A DNA stretch of 5,553 bases from contig JAUNWB010000109.1 in assembly GCA_030540535.1 (NCBI GenBank), positions 1 to 5,553 of the forward strand. The letters are read 5' to 3'. The notes beneath the pieces were generated by a model. The model was given only the letters and a program-made list of their open reading frames with translations. It searched no databases and was not told the DNA's origin. Below are positions 1 through 5,553 of the stretch, in pieces (positions within the stretch are counted from its first letter, which is position 1; every line of letters begins with the position of its first letter). The stretch comes from Elusimicrobiales bacterium (lineage in GTDB: Bacteria; Elusimicrobiota; Elusimicrobia; Elusimicrobiales; Elusimicrobiaceae). The position numbers and the translations under genes were made by a program.

Positions 1-1
1 T

Positions 2-586
2 GCAAAAGCTTATTATTATACAACGATAGCGACAGCGACAAAAGCAATATGTTCTACGCCTATTGTAATTGATTCGCAATTATATTTTAGGAGTGAAAGT
101 CCTGGTTTATCATCTCCAATACTTGTGTCTGGACTGACAATAGGTGCTTGGCGTATTACAGATATTCGAGAAATTGTACTGGGAAAGGTAACGGAATTTA
201 CTTTCCAGGATAATACAAAGGAGAAATTAATTCGCAGCGAAAGCGATGAGGCTGATTTGTATAAAGCTTGCTTTATTGCTATTGCAAAGAAATTATATAA
301 GAAGACTCATACTCAAGAAGGTATAGAGTATGAAGCGAATTTAATGATGATGCGAAAGGAATATGTTGATTGTGTAAATAAAGCACTGAGAGCATATTAT
401 AAGAAGTTAACCGATGCGGAAAAAGCTAAAGCAAAGAAGGCAGAAGAGAAGGCTTTAGCAGCAAAGAAGCGGATGAAATCTGAAAAGGTTAGAGCAGAAA
501 AAAGAGCTAAAGCCCGAGAAGATGCTATTGAGATTCAGAAGGAAGCTTATTTACGAGCAATGAGAGAACTGAAGTCCGAATCATAG
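2..586 (+). CDS. Hypothetical phage-type protein, 5' end outside the window (basic helical tail)
   Basis: The frame is open from base 2 to the TAG at 584-586, giving at least 194 residues. A GTG at 125 could start a 153-residue version, but it has no ribosome binding site in front of it and there is no in-frame ATG upstream, so I treat the gene as cut by the left edge. From the GTG, residues 10-60 look like a small beta-rich domain (FTFQDNTKEK, then a helix ending IAIAKKLYKK). This resembles short domains of the form 'TFxDGTKxxxVCxxxDxFD..KK' that I recall from small uncharacterised proteins of Firmicutes phages and mobile elements. Residues about 90-150 are a nearly pure Lys/Ala/Glu/Arg helix, likely a single charged helix or coiled coil that could contact nucleic acid. 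There is no catalytic motif, signal peptide or membrane segment. Function unknown. It lies just upstream of the replication genes on the same strand. Confidence 0.7.
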   Translation, partial: AKAYYYTTIATATKAICSTPIVIDSQLYFRSESPGLSSPILVSGLTIGAWRITDIREIVLGKVTEFTFQDNTKEKLIRSESDEADLYKACFIAIAKKLYKKTHTQEGIEYEANLMMMRKEYVDCVNKALRAYYKKLTDAEKAKAKKAEEKALAAKKRMKSEKVRAEKRAKAREDAIEIQKEAYLRAMRELKSES

Positions 587-620
587 ATCTTGATTTTAAT
601 TATTGAATCTGGAGGTAGAG

Positions 621-626
621 AGGAGG
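621..626 (+). promoter_or_regulatory. Ribosome binding site AGGAGG before the zinc-ribbon gene
   Basis: This is a perfect AGGAGG core. It is followed first by ATG at 627 and ATG at 633, both in a frame that ends at TGA 639-641, and then by TTG at 638 in the frame of the zinc-ribbon protein. The spacing to the TTG is 11 bases, long but workable. Spacing to the ATG at 633 is 6 bases, which would normally be ideal. The TGA of the short frame overlaps the TTG (TTGA), so termination-reinitiation could feed the downstream frame. Confidence 0.6.
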
Positions 627-637
627 ATGAATATGAC

Positions 638-832
638 TTGAATAAAGGGTACTGCAAAAATTGTGAAGAAACCATTGAATTTCAACCAGAAAGTACTTGG
701 TGGGATGATAATGGTTATGGATACAGTACAAAATTAGGGAAATGTCCCCGATGTGGAAAAATCATAATTATAAAGCATACGGAGGATCAGTCACTAAATC
801 TAAATTATGATCTCCGTTACTATAGATACTAA
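638..832 (+). CDS. Small four-cysteine zinc-ribbon protein (start uncertain: TTG 638 or TTG 590)
   Basis: The frame ending at TAA 830-832 encodes two CxxC knuckles, CKNC and CPRC, 26 residues apart, with a Trp/Gly/Tyr-rich loop between them. That is the layout of a zinc ribbon, which usually binds nucleic acid or protein. The tail is short and ends in a Tyr/Arg-rich stretch. The frame has no ATG. TTG at 590 gives 80 residues but lacks a ribosome binding site. TTG at 638 gives 64 residues and lies 11 bases after a strong AGGAGG (621-626), so I prefer it. Residues between the two TTGs (ESGGREEDEYD) are partly the translation of that purine-rich signal, which argues that they are not protein. 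Two ATGs right after the AGGAGG are in another frame and stop after four codons, so a frameshift or sequence error is possible. The gene ends with tandem TAA TAA. Role unknown; transcription or replication accessory by context only. Confidence 0.65.
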   Translation: MNKGYCKNCEETIEFQPESTWWDDNGYGYSTKLGKCPRCGKIIIIKHTEDQSLNLNYDLRYYRY

Positions 833-862
833 TAACAAATAAATTATTTTCAAGGAGAAAAA

Positions 863-1753
863 ATGGCAGAAACAAGTTTAAGACAAGCAGATGCAGATGT
901 AAACAGTGTAGGAGTAGTATCAGAAAAGAAGCTGGAAGTAAAGACTGAGGATGGCAAGACATCTATTTCCGGTTATGTAACGATCAAGACAAGTGATGTA
1001 AACTTCATCCGATACAACGTTAATGTAAATGAAAAAACAAAATCCGGATCGGATAATAGAGCATATGCAGGCATTATGACTGTAATGAATGAATATAAGT
1101 CCATTGCTGAAGCTGGTGAAGAAAATGCTGATAAAGTGCGCGTAAATGGGAACATGAATCCATACCATTCTATCCAGGATAATTCAGATGTAATGGCTTA
1201 CAGAGCAAATTTCTTTAATCGGATCAAGGCAGATGAGGAGTATGAGCCAAGAGCAGAATTTGAAGTTGAGATATATATTTCCGCTATTATGCCAGAGATG
1301 AATACCGATGGTGAGGAAACGGGAAGAGTTATTGTAAGTGGTTGGATACCAAGATATGATAACGGTATTGAGCCAATTAAGATGGTGGCTGAAGGTGAAG
1401 TTGCTTCAGCAATTGATTCTATGTACGAGCCGGGACAGACCGTAAGATTCTTTGGTGATGTAATTAACAATCGTATTACGAAAGTTATTCCAATTCCGGT
1501 TGCAATTGGAAAGCCAAAGACCAAGACAAAAACAGAATTTAAAAACGAATTGATTATTACTGGAGCTTCCGAGGCCTATGAAGAAGGTGTTTCTGAAAAT
1601 CCGCCATATGATACAGCAACTATCAAGGCTGCTATTCAGGAACGAGAAAATCGAATTGCAGAGATAAAGGCAAAGGCTGCTTCTGGCAGTACTGGGAAAA
1701 CAAATAACGCAAGACCTTCTGCAGCAGCACATGGACGCACATTAGGTTTTTAA
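863..1753 (+). CDS. Putative phage single-stranded DNA-binding protein (OB-fold-like)
   Basis: The 296-residue protein starts at ATG 863, five bases after AAGGAG (852-857). Residues 33-56 (SGYVTIKTSDVNFIRYNVNV) and 130-210 alternate hydrophobic and polar residues like beta strands, with the phrases ISGYVTIK, RVIVSGWIPRY, GQTVRFFGDVINNRI and IPVAIGKP. This resembles OB-fold-type ssDNA-binding proteins that sit next to Sak4-type ATPases in Firmicutes phages. That recollection, together with gene order, is the basis for the call; no invariant catalytic motif exists to confirm it. Residues about 252-272 form a charged helix, and the last 25 are Gly/Ser/Ala/Asn-rich and disordered, ending in LGF. 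A flexible tail with a terminal Phe recalls bacterial SSB, but the usual acidic run is absent. The likely role is coating single strands during phage replication and recombination. The gene ends in tandem TAA TAA. An alternative is another DNA-binding scaffold of the recombination module. Confidence 0.6.
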   Translation: MAETSLRQADADVNSVGVVSEKKLEVKTEDGKTSISGYVTIKTSDVNFIRYNVNVNEKTKSGSDNRAYAGIMTVMNEYKSIAEAGEENADKVRVNGNMNPYHSIQDNSDVMAYRANFFNRIKADEEYEPRAEFEVEIYISAIMPEMNTDGEETGRVIVSGWIPRYDNGIEPIKMVAEGEVASAIDSMYEPGQTVRFFGDVINNRITKVIPIPVAIGKPKTKTKTEFKNELIITGASEAYEEGVSENPPYDTATIKAAIQERENRIAEIKAKAASGSTGKTNNARPSAAAHGRTLGF

Positions 1754-1795
1754 TAACATTAAATCAAACAAATTATTGCAAAAAGGAGAAAAAAG

Positions 1796-2113
1796 ATGGA
1801 CAAAAATAATTTTTTAACAACGTTATTTATTAGCCCAGAATCAATTGATGCAGATACGATTAAGGAATTATGCGATACATATAAAACCCCGGTATATGAA
1901 GGGTTAGCATATTTTTTTGACCGATTTAAGGACCTAGTAAATAATAAAGAATATTTTGAATATAGAGCTAAATTCAAAAAAGCAATTTATGATGCATATG
2001 TTGCTGAAGGTTTTACAGAAGAGCAGGCGTTTGCCTTAATTATTAATGATAATTTGCAGCTATTAAAAAATATGAACCAGGTAAATAACAACATTCAGAA
2101 GAAAGATAGATAG
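1796..2113 (+). CDS. Small hypothetical protein (105 aa) between SSB-like and coiled-coil genes
   Basis: It starts at ATG 1796, seven bases after AAGGAG (1783-1788), and ends at TAG 2111-2113 followed at once by an in-frame TAA. The protein appears mostly helical: residues 18-50 (DADTIKELCDTYK onward) and 52-72 look amphipathic. Residues 72-82 read GFTEEQAFALI, the kind of short helical phrase seen in UBA-like or helix-hairpin interaction motifs of many small phage proteins; I cannot assign a family. The C-terminus is Asn/Gln/Lys-rich and probably disordered. There is a single cysteine and no zinc site, signal peptide or membrane segment. Good ribosome binding site, full-length frame and conserved gene spacing support a real gene. 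Function unknown; it could be a small adaptor for its neighbours. Confidence 0.75.
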   Translation: MDKNNFLTTLFISPESIDADTIKELCDTYKTPVYEGLAYFFDRFKDLVNNKEYFEYRAKFKKAIYDAYVAEGFTEEQAFALIINDNLQLLKNMNQVNNNIQKKDR

Positions 2114-2128
2114 TAAGAGGAGATAAAT

Positions 2129-3106
2129 ATGGAAAAAGAATTAACTATGAAGAGTACAAAGCAGGAATTATTTGACGCATATACAGCAATGAAAAAGAAG
2201 ATTGATGATTTAAATGCTATGAAAGAAGATCCAGTTGCTGATGCCGCAAAGAAGCAGGAAGCTGCTGCAATTGAAGCTGCTGATGATATTGTAAAAAAGG
2301 GGGTATTAGCTCCCGAAATCGTAGCGGGTTATGAAAATTTATGTAGAGTATATGATATGAGAAGACAGCAGTTAAAGGAGCTGTTTGATATCGAAGTTGA
2401 AGCAAATTCTCTTATTGCATTGATTAATACGCATAAGGAAATGGAAGTTCAACTTAAGGATAAGTATACTGTATTAGCTGAAGCTGCCCAGAAGGAGCTG
2501 GATGAGAAGAAGGCAAAAATTCAGGCTGAGATTGATGATTTAAAGAAGAAAAAAGACGAAATCGAGAAGGCTACTCGCGAAGAAAATGCTGTATTAGAAA
2601 AGGAATTAAAGCAGAAGCGCCAGCGTGAGGAAGAAGAATATACATATAACTTGAAGCGTCAGAGAAAGTTGGAAAATGATGCGTGGGCAGATGAAAAGAT
2701 GACTCGTGAAAAAGAGTTGGCCGAGAGAGAAGCTGCTGTCCAGGCAGAAATTGAAGATATTAATGGAAAGGCAGATCATATTATTGAGTTGGAAAATCAA
2801 GTTGCCGAGATTCCTAAGTTAGTAGAAGCTGCTTTTGCCGATGGTGAAAAGAAGGGGAAAGCTGACGCTGATAAAAGTAATGCTTTTGAAGTTCGTGCTA
2901 TTACTCAGAAGAATGAGTACGAGCAGAAGGCTTTAAAAGATCAGGTCGCACGTTTGGAAGCTGATCTTGAAGCAGAAAGAGATAAGGTAATTACTTTACA
3001 GGAGAAATTAGATGCAGCATATGGGCAGATGAGGGAATTAGCTGCTGATACTGTAAGAAGTACTGGTGGTGTTAAGATCCTGGATCGCAATGATAATGGA
3101 AAGTAG
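2129..3106 (+). CDS. Long coiled-coil protein of unknown function in replication cluster
   Basis: The 325-residue protein starts at ATG 2129, six bases after GAGGAG (2117-2122). An ATG at 2147 is a second possibility but has no comparable signal. Residues 10-33 form a first helix, and about 64-112 a second helical segment. Residues 113-230 are a highly charged Lys/Glu/Ala-rich heptad-like stretch typical of a long coiled coil. After a break near 235-250 (FADGEKKGKADADKS), a second coiled coil runs 258-305. The C-terminus then leaves the coil with a conserved-looking cap (RSTGGVKILDR, 310-320). There is no ATPase motif, so it is not an SMC or SbcC protein in itself; it probably oligomerises. 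The TAG stop overlaps the ribosome binding site of the next gene, which encodes the Sak4-like ATPase, so the two products are likely made in fixed ratio. A partner or scaffold role for the ATPase or SSB is inference. Confidence 0.8.
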   Translation: MEKELTMKSTKQELFDAYTAMKKKIDDLNAMKEDPVADAAKKQEAAAIEAADDIVKKGVLAPEIVAGYENLCRVYDMRRQQLKELFDIEVEANSLIALINTHKEMEVQLKDKYTVLAEAAQKELDEKKAKIQAEIDDLKKKKDEIEKATREENAVLEKELKQKRQREEEEYTYNLKRQRKLENDAWADEKMTREKELAEREAAVQAEIEDINGKADHIIELENQVAEIPKLVEAAFADGEKKGKADADKSNAFEVRAITQKNEYEQKALKDQVARLEADLEAERDKVITLQEKLDAAYGQMRELAADTVRSTGGVKILDRNDNGK

Positions 3107-3110
3107 GAGG
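3105..3110 (+). promoter_or_regulatory. Ribosome binding site overlapping the upstream stop codon
   Basis: AGGAGG begins inside the TAG stop of the coiled-coil gene (3104-3106) and lies ten bases before the ATG at 3121. The terminating ribosome therefore sits on the start signal of the ATPase gene, which points to translational coupling between the two genes. Confidence 0.7.
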
Positions 3111-3120
3111 AGAAATATAA

Positions 3121-4116
3121 ATGGCAGTGAATGTAGATATTTTTAATCCACAGAAGACAGTTATTGCAAAAGGTCTTGAAGGCAAAAGCTTCTTAATTTA
3201 TGGTTCGAACTCGCTTGGGAAAACTGCCCAGGCAGTTCGGATGTCAAAGCCATTTGTTATTGCAACCGAGTCTGGACTAAATGCGACAGTTGGTGTGGCT
3301 TATAACCGGGTAACTACTTGGGGAGATTTTAAAAAGCTGGTTAAACAGTTTACTAGCAAGGCAACGGTTGAGAAAGCAAGAGCCTTATATGACACCATCA
3401 TTATTGATGAAGTGTATGCAAGTTCTCTGTTATGCCAGGATTTCATTATCGCTACATATGGTGAAGGCGCTCTGACATTAGGTGATGGCAACGGTAAAGT
3501 AAATTTATACCAAATGTATGAAAAAGAATATTTTAAGACAATTAACCTGCTTCTGAGCTGTAACTACACAGTAGTGTTTATTGGACATGCTCAGGAGAAG
3601 GATGGATATGTTACACCGAAGGGAGATAAACGTTGTATCGATCCAATCCGAGACTTTGTAGATTATGTAATTTATTTACAGAGTAATGGTGTAGATGAGA
3701 ATGGTAAAGTGATTCCATCTTCTGCTTATTTGGCTGAAACGGATAAATTCTTTGCGAGATCAAGATTTGATACTACACCGACTTACTTACCGGTATGGAG
3801 TGCTGAAGCTCTTGAGGAAGCTGTGAATATTGGTATTTCTGGAAAAGTAGAAGCAACTGGTGTGGCAGCAGTGACTTATGATGAGCAGAAAGCGCAGAAC
3901 ACTTCAGTCAAGTATGATTATGATAAAGTAATGGATCAGTTGCAGGAGATTGGTGCACGTTTTGCTAATGCCGGTCAGATGGAAGCTCTTACTGAGATTG
4001 TTGAGGAGACTTTAGGTGTGGGGAAAAAGGTGTCACAGTGTACAAAAAAGCAGATTGATGCTTTATTGATTATTTTGGATAACTTAAATGACAAAGCAGT
4101 AGAGTTAGGAATTTAG
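3121..4116 (+). CDS. Sak4-like RecA-fold ATPase (AAA_24 family), phage recombination protein
   Basis: The 331-residue protein starts at ATG 3121. Residues 24-35 read FLIYGSNSLGKT, a Walker A (P-loop) with G28, G33, K34 and T35. Residues 92-97 (TIIIDE) are the Walker B, with D96 and E97. FIGHAQEKD at 153-161 fits the sensor strand plus His, and ATESGL at 48-53 follows strand 2 as in AAA_24/Sak4 proteins. Near 213-235 the phrase FARSRFDTTPTYLP fits the end of the ATPase core. This family includes phage single-strand annealing/RecA-like proteins that work with a phage SSB, matching the gene two places upstream. Residues about 262-331 form an extra helical C-terminal region (from YDYDKVMDQLQEIG on) of unknown role. 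The predicted activity is ATP-dependent handling of ssDNA during replication-coupled recombination. It ends with tandem TAG TAG, and the next gene starts six bases later. The family call is strong; the exact biochemical activity is inferred. Confidence 0.85.
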   Translation: MAVNVDIFNPQKTVIAKGLEGKSFLIYGSNSLGKTAQAVRMSKPFVIATESGLNATVGVAYNRVTTWGDFKKLVKQFTSKATVEKARALYDTIIIDEVYASSLLCQDFIIATYGEGALTLGDGNGKVNLYQMYEKEYFKTINLLLSCNYTVVFIGHAQEKDGYVTPKGDKRCIDPIRDFVDYVIYLQSNGVDENGKVIPSSAYLAETDKFFARSRFDTTPTYLPVWSAEALEEAVNIGISGKVEATGVAAVTYDEQKAQNTSVKYDYDKVMDQLQEIGARFANAGQMEALTEIVEETLGVGKKVSQCTKKQIDALLIILDNLNDKAVELGI

Positions 4117-4122
4117 TAGTTA

Positions 4123-4716
4123 ATGGCACGACAAAAGGTTTGTGTATGTTGTGGGGAAAAGATAGGAGCTGACGAAGTTCCTATCCCCTACAAGGGACGA
4201 TATGCACATCAAAAATGCTTTAATGTTGCAGTTAAAGTAATTCAGATGGGTAAGTCTGAAAAGCTGGAAGAAAAAGCTAAGGAAAAAAAGAAATCCGGCC
4301 AAAAAGTAAAACCGAAAGCAGAATTGAAAGATGCTTTATCGGAAGATGAGTATCAAGAAAAGAAACAATATTATGATTATCTCCGGAAATTAATTGGAGA
4401 AGATCAACTGCCAGCAAAGGTTTATGCTTTATCAGAAGATTATATTAAGCGGTATGGTTTTTCTTTCGAATTTATGTATCAGACATTGGTTTATTTGAAT
4501 GAAATTATTGAAAAGGAATTGACTGGTGATGTTGTAGGGCTTATTCCTTATTACTATACAGAAGCAGAAAAATATTATAACAGTATCAAAGCGGTTGAGG
4601 ATGCTGTGAAAGATCAGGATATCTCTCAAATGTATCACGAGAGAGTAATCCAAGTACAACCGAAAAAAAGAAAAATAAAACAAATTGATATTGGTTCAAT
4701 AAGAATGGGGGAATGA
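4123..4716 (+). CDS. Zinc-finger protein with helical C-terminal domain upstream of helicase (loader/initiator candidate)
   Basis: The 197-residue protein starts at ATG 4123, with only a weak AGGA 12 bases upstream, so it probably depends on ribosomes finishing the ATPase gene six bases earlier. Residues 7-32 make a compact zinc site: C7, C10, H29 and C32 (CVCC, then YKGRYAHQKC). C9 is an extra cysteine. A Lys/Glu-rich linker (44-70) joins it to a helical domain, residues 75-165, containing YDYLRKLIG, YIKRYGFSFEFMYQTLVYL and VGLIPYYYTEAEKYY. I recall similar 'tL.Yfye.....GiipYyYeeA..YY' proteins of unknown function in Firmicutes phages. The tail is basic (KKRKIK) and then closes with IDIGSIRMGE. 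The next gene, a DnaB-like helicase, starts one base after the stop. Gene order makes a helicase loader or replication initiator plausible, but no AAA+ or DnaC motif is present. Confidence 0.75.
   Translation: MARQKVCVCCGEKIGADEVPIPYKGRYAHQKCFNVAVKVIQMGKSEKLEEKAKEKKKSGQKVKPKAELKDALSEDEYQEKKQYYDYLRKLIGEDQLPAKVYALSEDYIKRYGFSFEFMYQTLVYLNEIIEKELTGDVVGLIPYYYTEAEKYYNSIKAVEDAVKDQDISQMYHERVIQVQPKKRKIKQIDIGSIRMGE
4707..4712 (+). promoter_or_regulatory. Ribosome binding site GGGGGA for the helicase gene
   Basis: This purine run lies within the last codons of the zinc-finger gene and five bases before ATG 4718. It supports that start and, with the one-base gap between genes, suggests translational coupling. 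Confidence 0.5.
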
Positions 4717-4717
4717 A

Positions 4718-5553
4718 ATGTCATGCGAAGGATTGGTTGATAAAAGAGCGTATTTAATCGTTCTTGGATGTTTATTACAAGATCCGACCTTGATAGATGA
4801 TATAGACAGACCTCTGGATAGAACAGATTTTAATACAGAGAGCTTTTATGAATTATTATTTGTGGCGATTTACAATTTGCACATGCAAGGATGCGCTACA
4901 ATAGATGAATTCAGTATGGACTCATATTTAAGTAATTACCAAGAGCAATATACTATCTTCCAAGAGAACCAAGGCATCGAGTATCTAATCAATGCAAGGG
5001 ATATGGCGCAGATGGATAATTATGACTATAACTACCATCGAGTCAGGAAGTATTCTCTTCTCCGGTATTATGAGAAGCAGGGATTAGATACTCGATTTAT
5101 TTATAACAGTACTTTGGTAGACACGAAGGCAGCAGAAGCGGAGCAGGCTAAATTTGACAATTATACAGAACAAGACATTGTTGAGATTGTGGAAGCAACG
5201 TTTGTGATCAATCCCAATATGAAATATTGTACAAATACTTTGAGTACGGATGTACAGGCTGGTTCTGGAATGTTAGCTTTAGTAAACGAACTGCAAGAAG
5301 TTCCAGATGTGGGATTGCCATTAAATAACACTGGGCTGAATACCATTACAAGGGGTGCCAGGTTAGGGTGTTTATTTATGCGGTCTTTAATACAAGGACA
5401 AGGGAAAACGCGATTAGCTGTAGGTGATGCTTGTAAGATTTCAGTTCCTTATTTTTATGATGTGGATAGCCAGCAATATGTATATACTGGCAATTCAGAA
5501 CCAACAGTTGTCTTTTCTACTGAAATGCCAGTAGATGAGATACAGACTATCAT
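4718..5553 (+). CDS. DnaB-like replicative DNA helicase, 3' end outside the window
   Basis: The frame runs from ATG 4718 to the right edge without a stop (278 full codons), so the C-terminal part is missing. Residues 9-65 fit a DnaB N-terminal domain: RAYLIVLGCLLQDPTLID, then DRTDFNTESFYELLFVAIYNLHMQG. Residues about 105-195 are a linker with helical stretches. The RecA-like ATPase domain begins near 197 (VGLPLNNTGLNTITRGARLG). The P-loop ends in G229-K230-T231 (IQGQGKTRLAVGDA), and VVFSTEMPVDEIQTI at 264-278 matches the DnaB 'SLEM' strand, with E269 as the probable catalytic glutamate. DnaB proteins form hexameric rings that unwind DNA at the fork; this would be the phage's own fork helicase. 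The residues before the P-loop (SLIQGQ) are unlike the usual A-x-P-S-x-G form. Walker B, the arginine finger and the DNA-binding loops lie beyond the window. The family call is secure. Confidence 0.88.
   Translation, partial: MSCEGLVDKRAYLIVLGCLLQDPTLIDDIDRPLDRTDFNTESFYELLFVAIYNLHMQGCATIDEFSMDSYLSNYQEQYTIFQENQGIEYLINARDMAQMDNYDYNYHRVRKYSLLRYYEKQGLDTRFIYNSTLVDTKAAEAEQAKFDNYTEQDIVEIVEATFVINPNMKYCTNTLSTDVQAGSGMLALVNELQEVPDVGLPLNNTGLNTITRGARLGCLFMRSLIQGQGKTRLAVGDACKISVPYFYDVDSQQYVYTGNSEPTVVFSTEMPVDEIQTI

Noticed and set aside
627..641. The four-codon ATG frame as a functional leader peptide gene
   Set aside because: It is too short to support as a gene on its own; I record it only as an anomaly at the start of the zinc-ribbon gene.
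806..811. TATGAT as a possible -10 promoter element before the SSB-like gene
   Set aside because: At 17 bases' spacing the expected -35 position (783-788) reads AGGATC, unlike TTGACA, and the site lies inside the zinc-ribbon coding region; such hexamers are common in AT-rich DNA.
768..1732. Several reverse-strand open frames of 60-108 codons opposite the SSB-like gene
   Set aside because: They lie wholly or largely opposite a well-supported + strand gene, have Leu/Ser/Phe-rich translations typical of antisense shadows, and lack ribosome binding sites in a cluster read in one direction.
2521..2720. Possible SMC/SbcC-type ATPase because of the long coiled coil
   Set aside because: No Walker A, Walker B or ABC signature motif is present in the 325-residue protein, and it is too short for that family.
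5161..5346. Reverse-strand 61-codon frame inside the helicase gene
   Set aside because: It is antisense to the DnaB-like frame, which is open throughout and matches DnaB motifs on both sides of this stretch.

Overview
The window looks like part of the early replication/recombination region of a bacteriophage or prophage, probably infecting an AT-rich Gram-positive (Clostridia/Firmicutes-like) host. The reasons are the tightly packed genes all on the + strand, purine-rich AAGGAG/AGGAGG ribosome binding sites, low GC, and a gene order of putative single-stranded DNA-binding protein, RecA-fold ATPase of the Sak4/AAA_24 type, and DnaB-type helicase. No integrase, structural gene, tRNA, CRISPR array or insertion sequence is visible. 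The host assignment is inference; the gene classes come from motifs read in the translations.

Layout: (1) 2-586, the 3' end of a gene whose frame stays open to the window edge, a small beta-rich domain followed by a long Lys/Ala/Glu-rich helix. (2) About 638-832 (possibly from 590), a small four-cysteine zinc-ribbon protein with a puzzling start region. (3) 863-1753, a 296-residue putative ssDNA-binding protein. (4) 1796-2113, a small unknown helical protein. (5) 2129-3106, a 325-residue coiled-coil protein of unknown role. (6) 3121-4116, a RecA-fold ATPase with clear Walker A and B motifs. (7) 4123-4716, a protein with an N-terminal zinc finger and a helical C-terminal half. (8) 4718 to the right edge, a DnaB-like replicative helicase cut off by the window after its Walker A motif. 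It starts one base after the previous stop.

The genes are separated by 1 to about 50 bases, so they are probably one transcript with local translational coupling. The likely joint task is phage DNA replication and recombination: the putative SSB coats single strands, the Sak4-like ATPase promotes annealing or strand exchange, and the DnaB-like protein unwinds the fork. The coiled-coil protein, the 105-residue protein and the two zinc proteins are the unassigned members. By position, the zinc protein just before the helicase is a candidate helicase loader or initiator, and the coiled-coil protein is a candidate partner of the ATPase or SSB. Neither role is shown by the sequence. No intergenic stretch exceeds about 51 bases, and no convincing promoter or terminator was seen.
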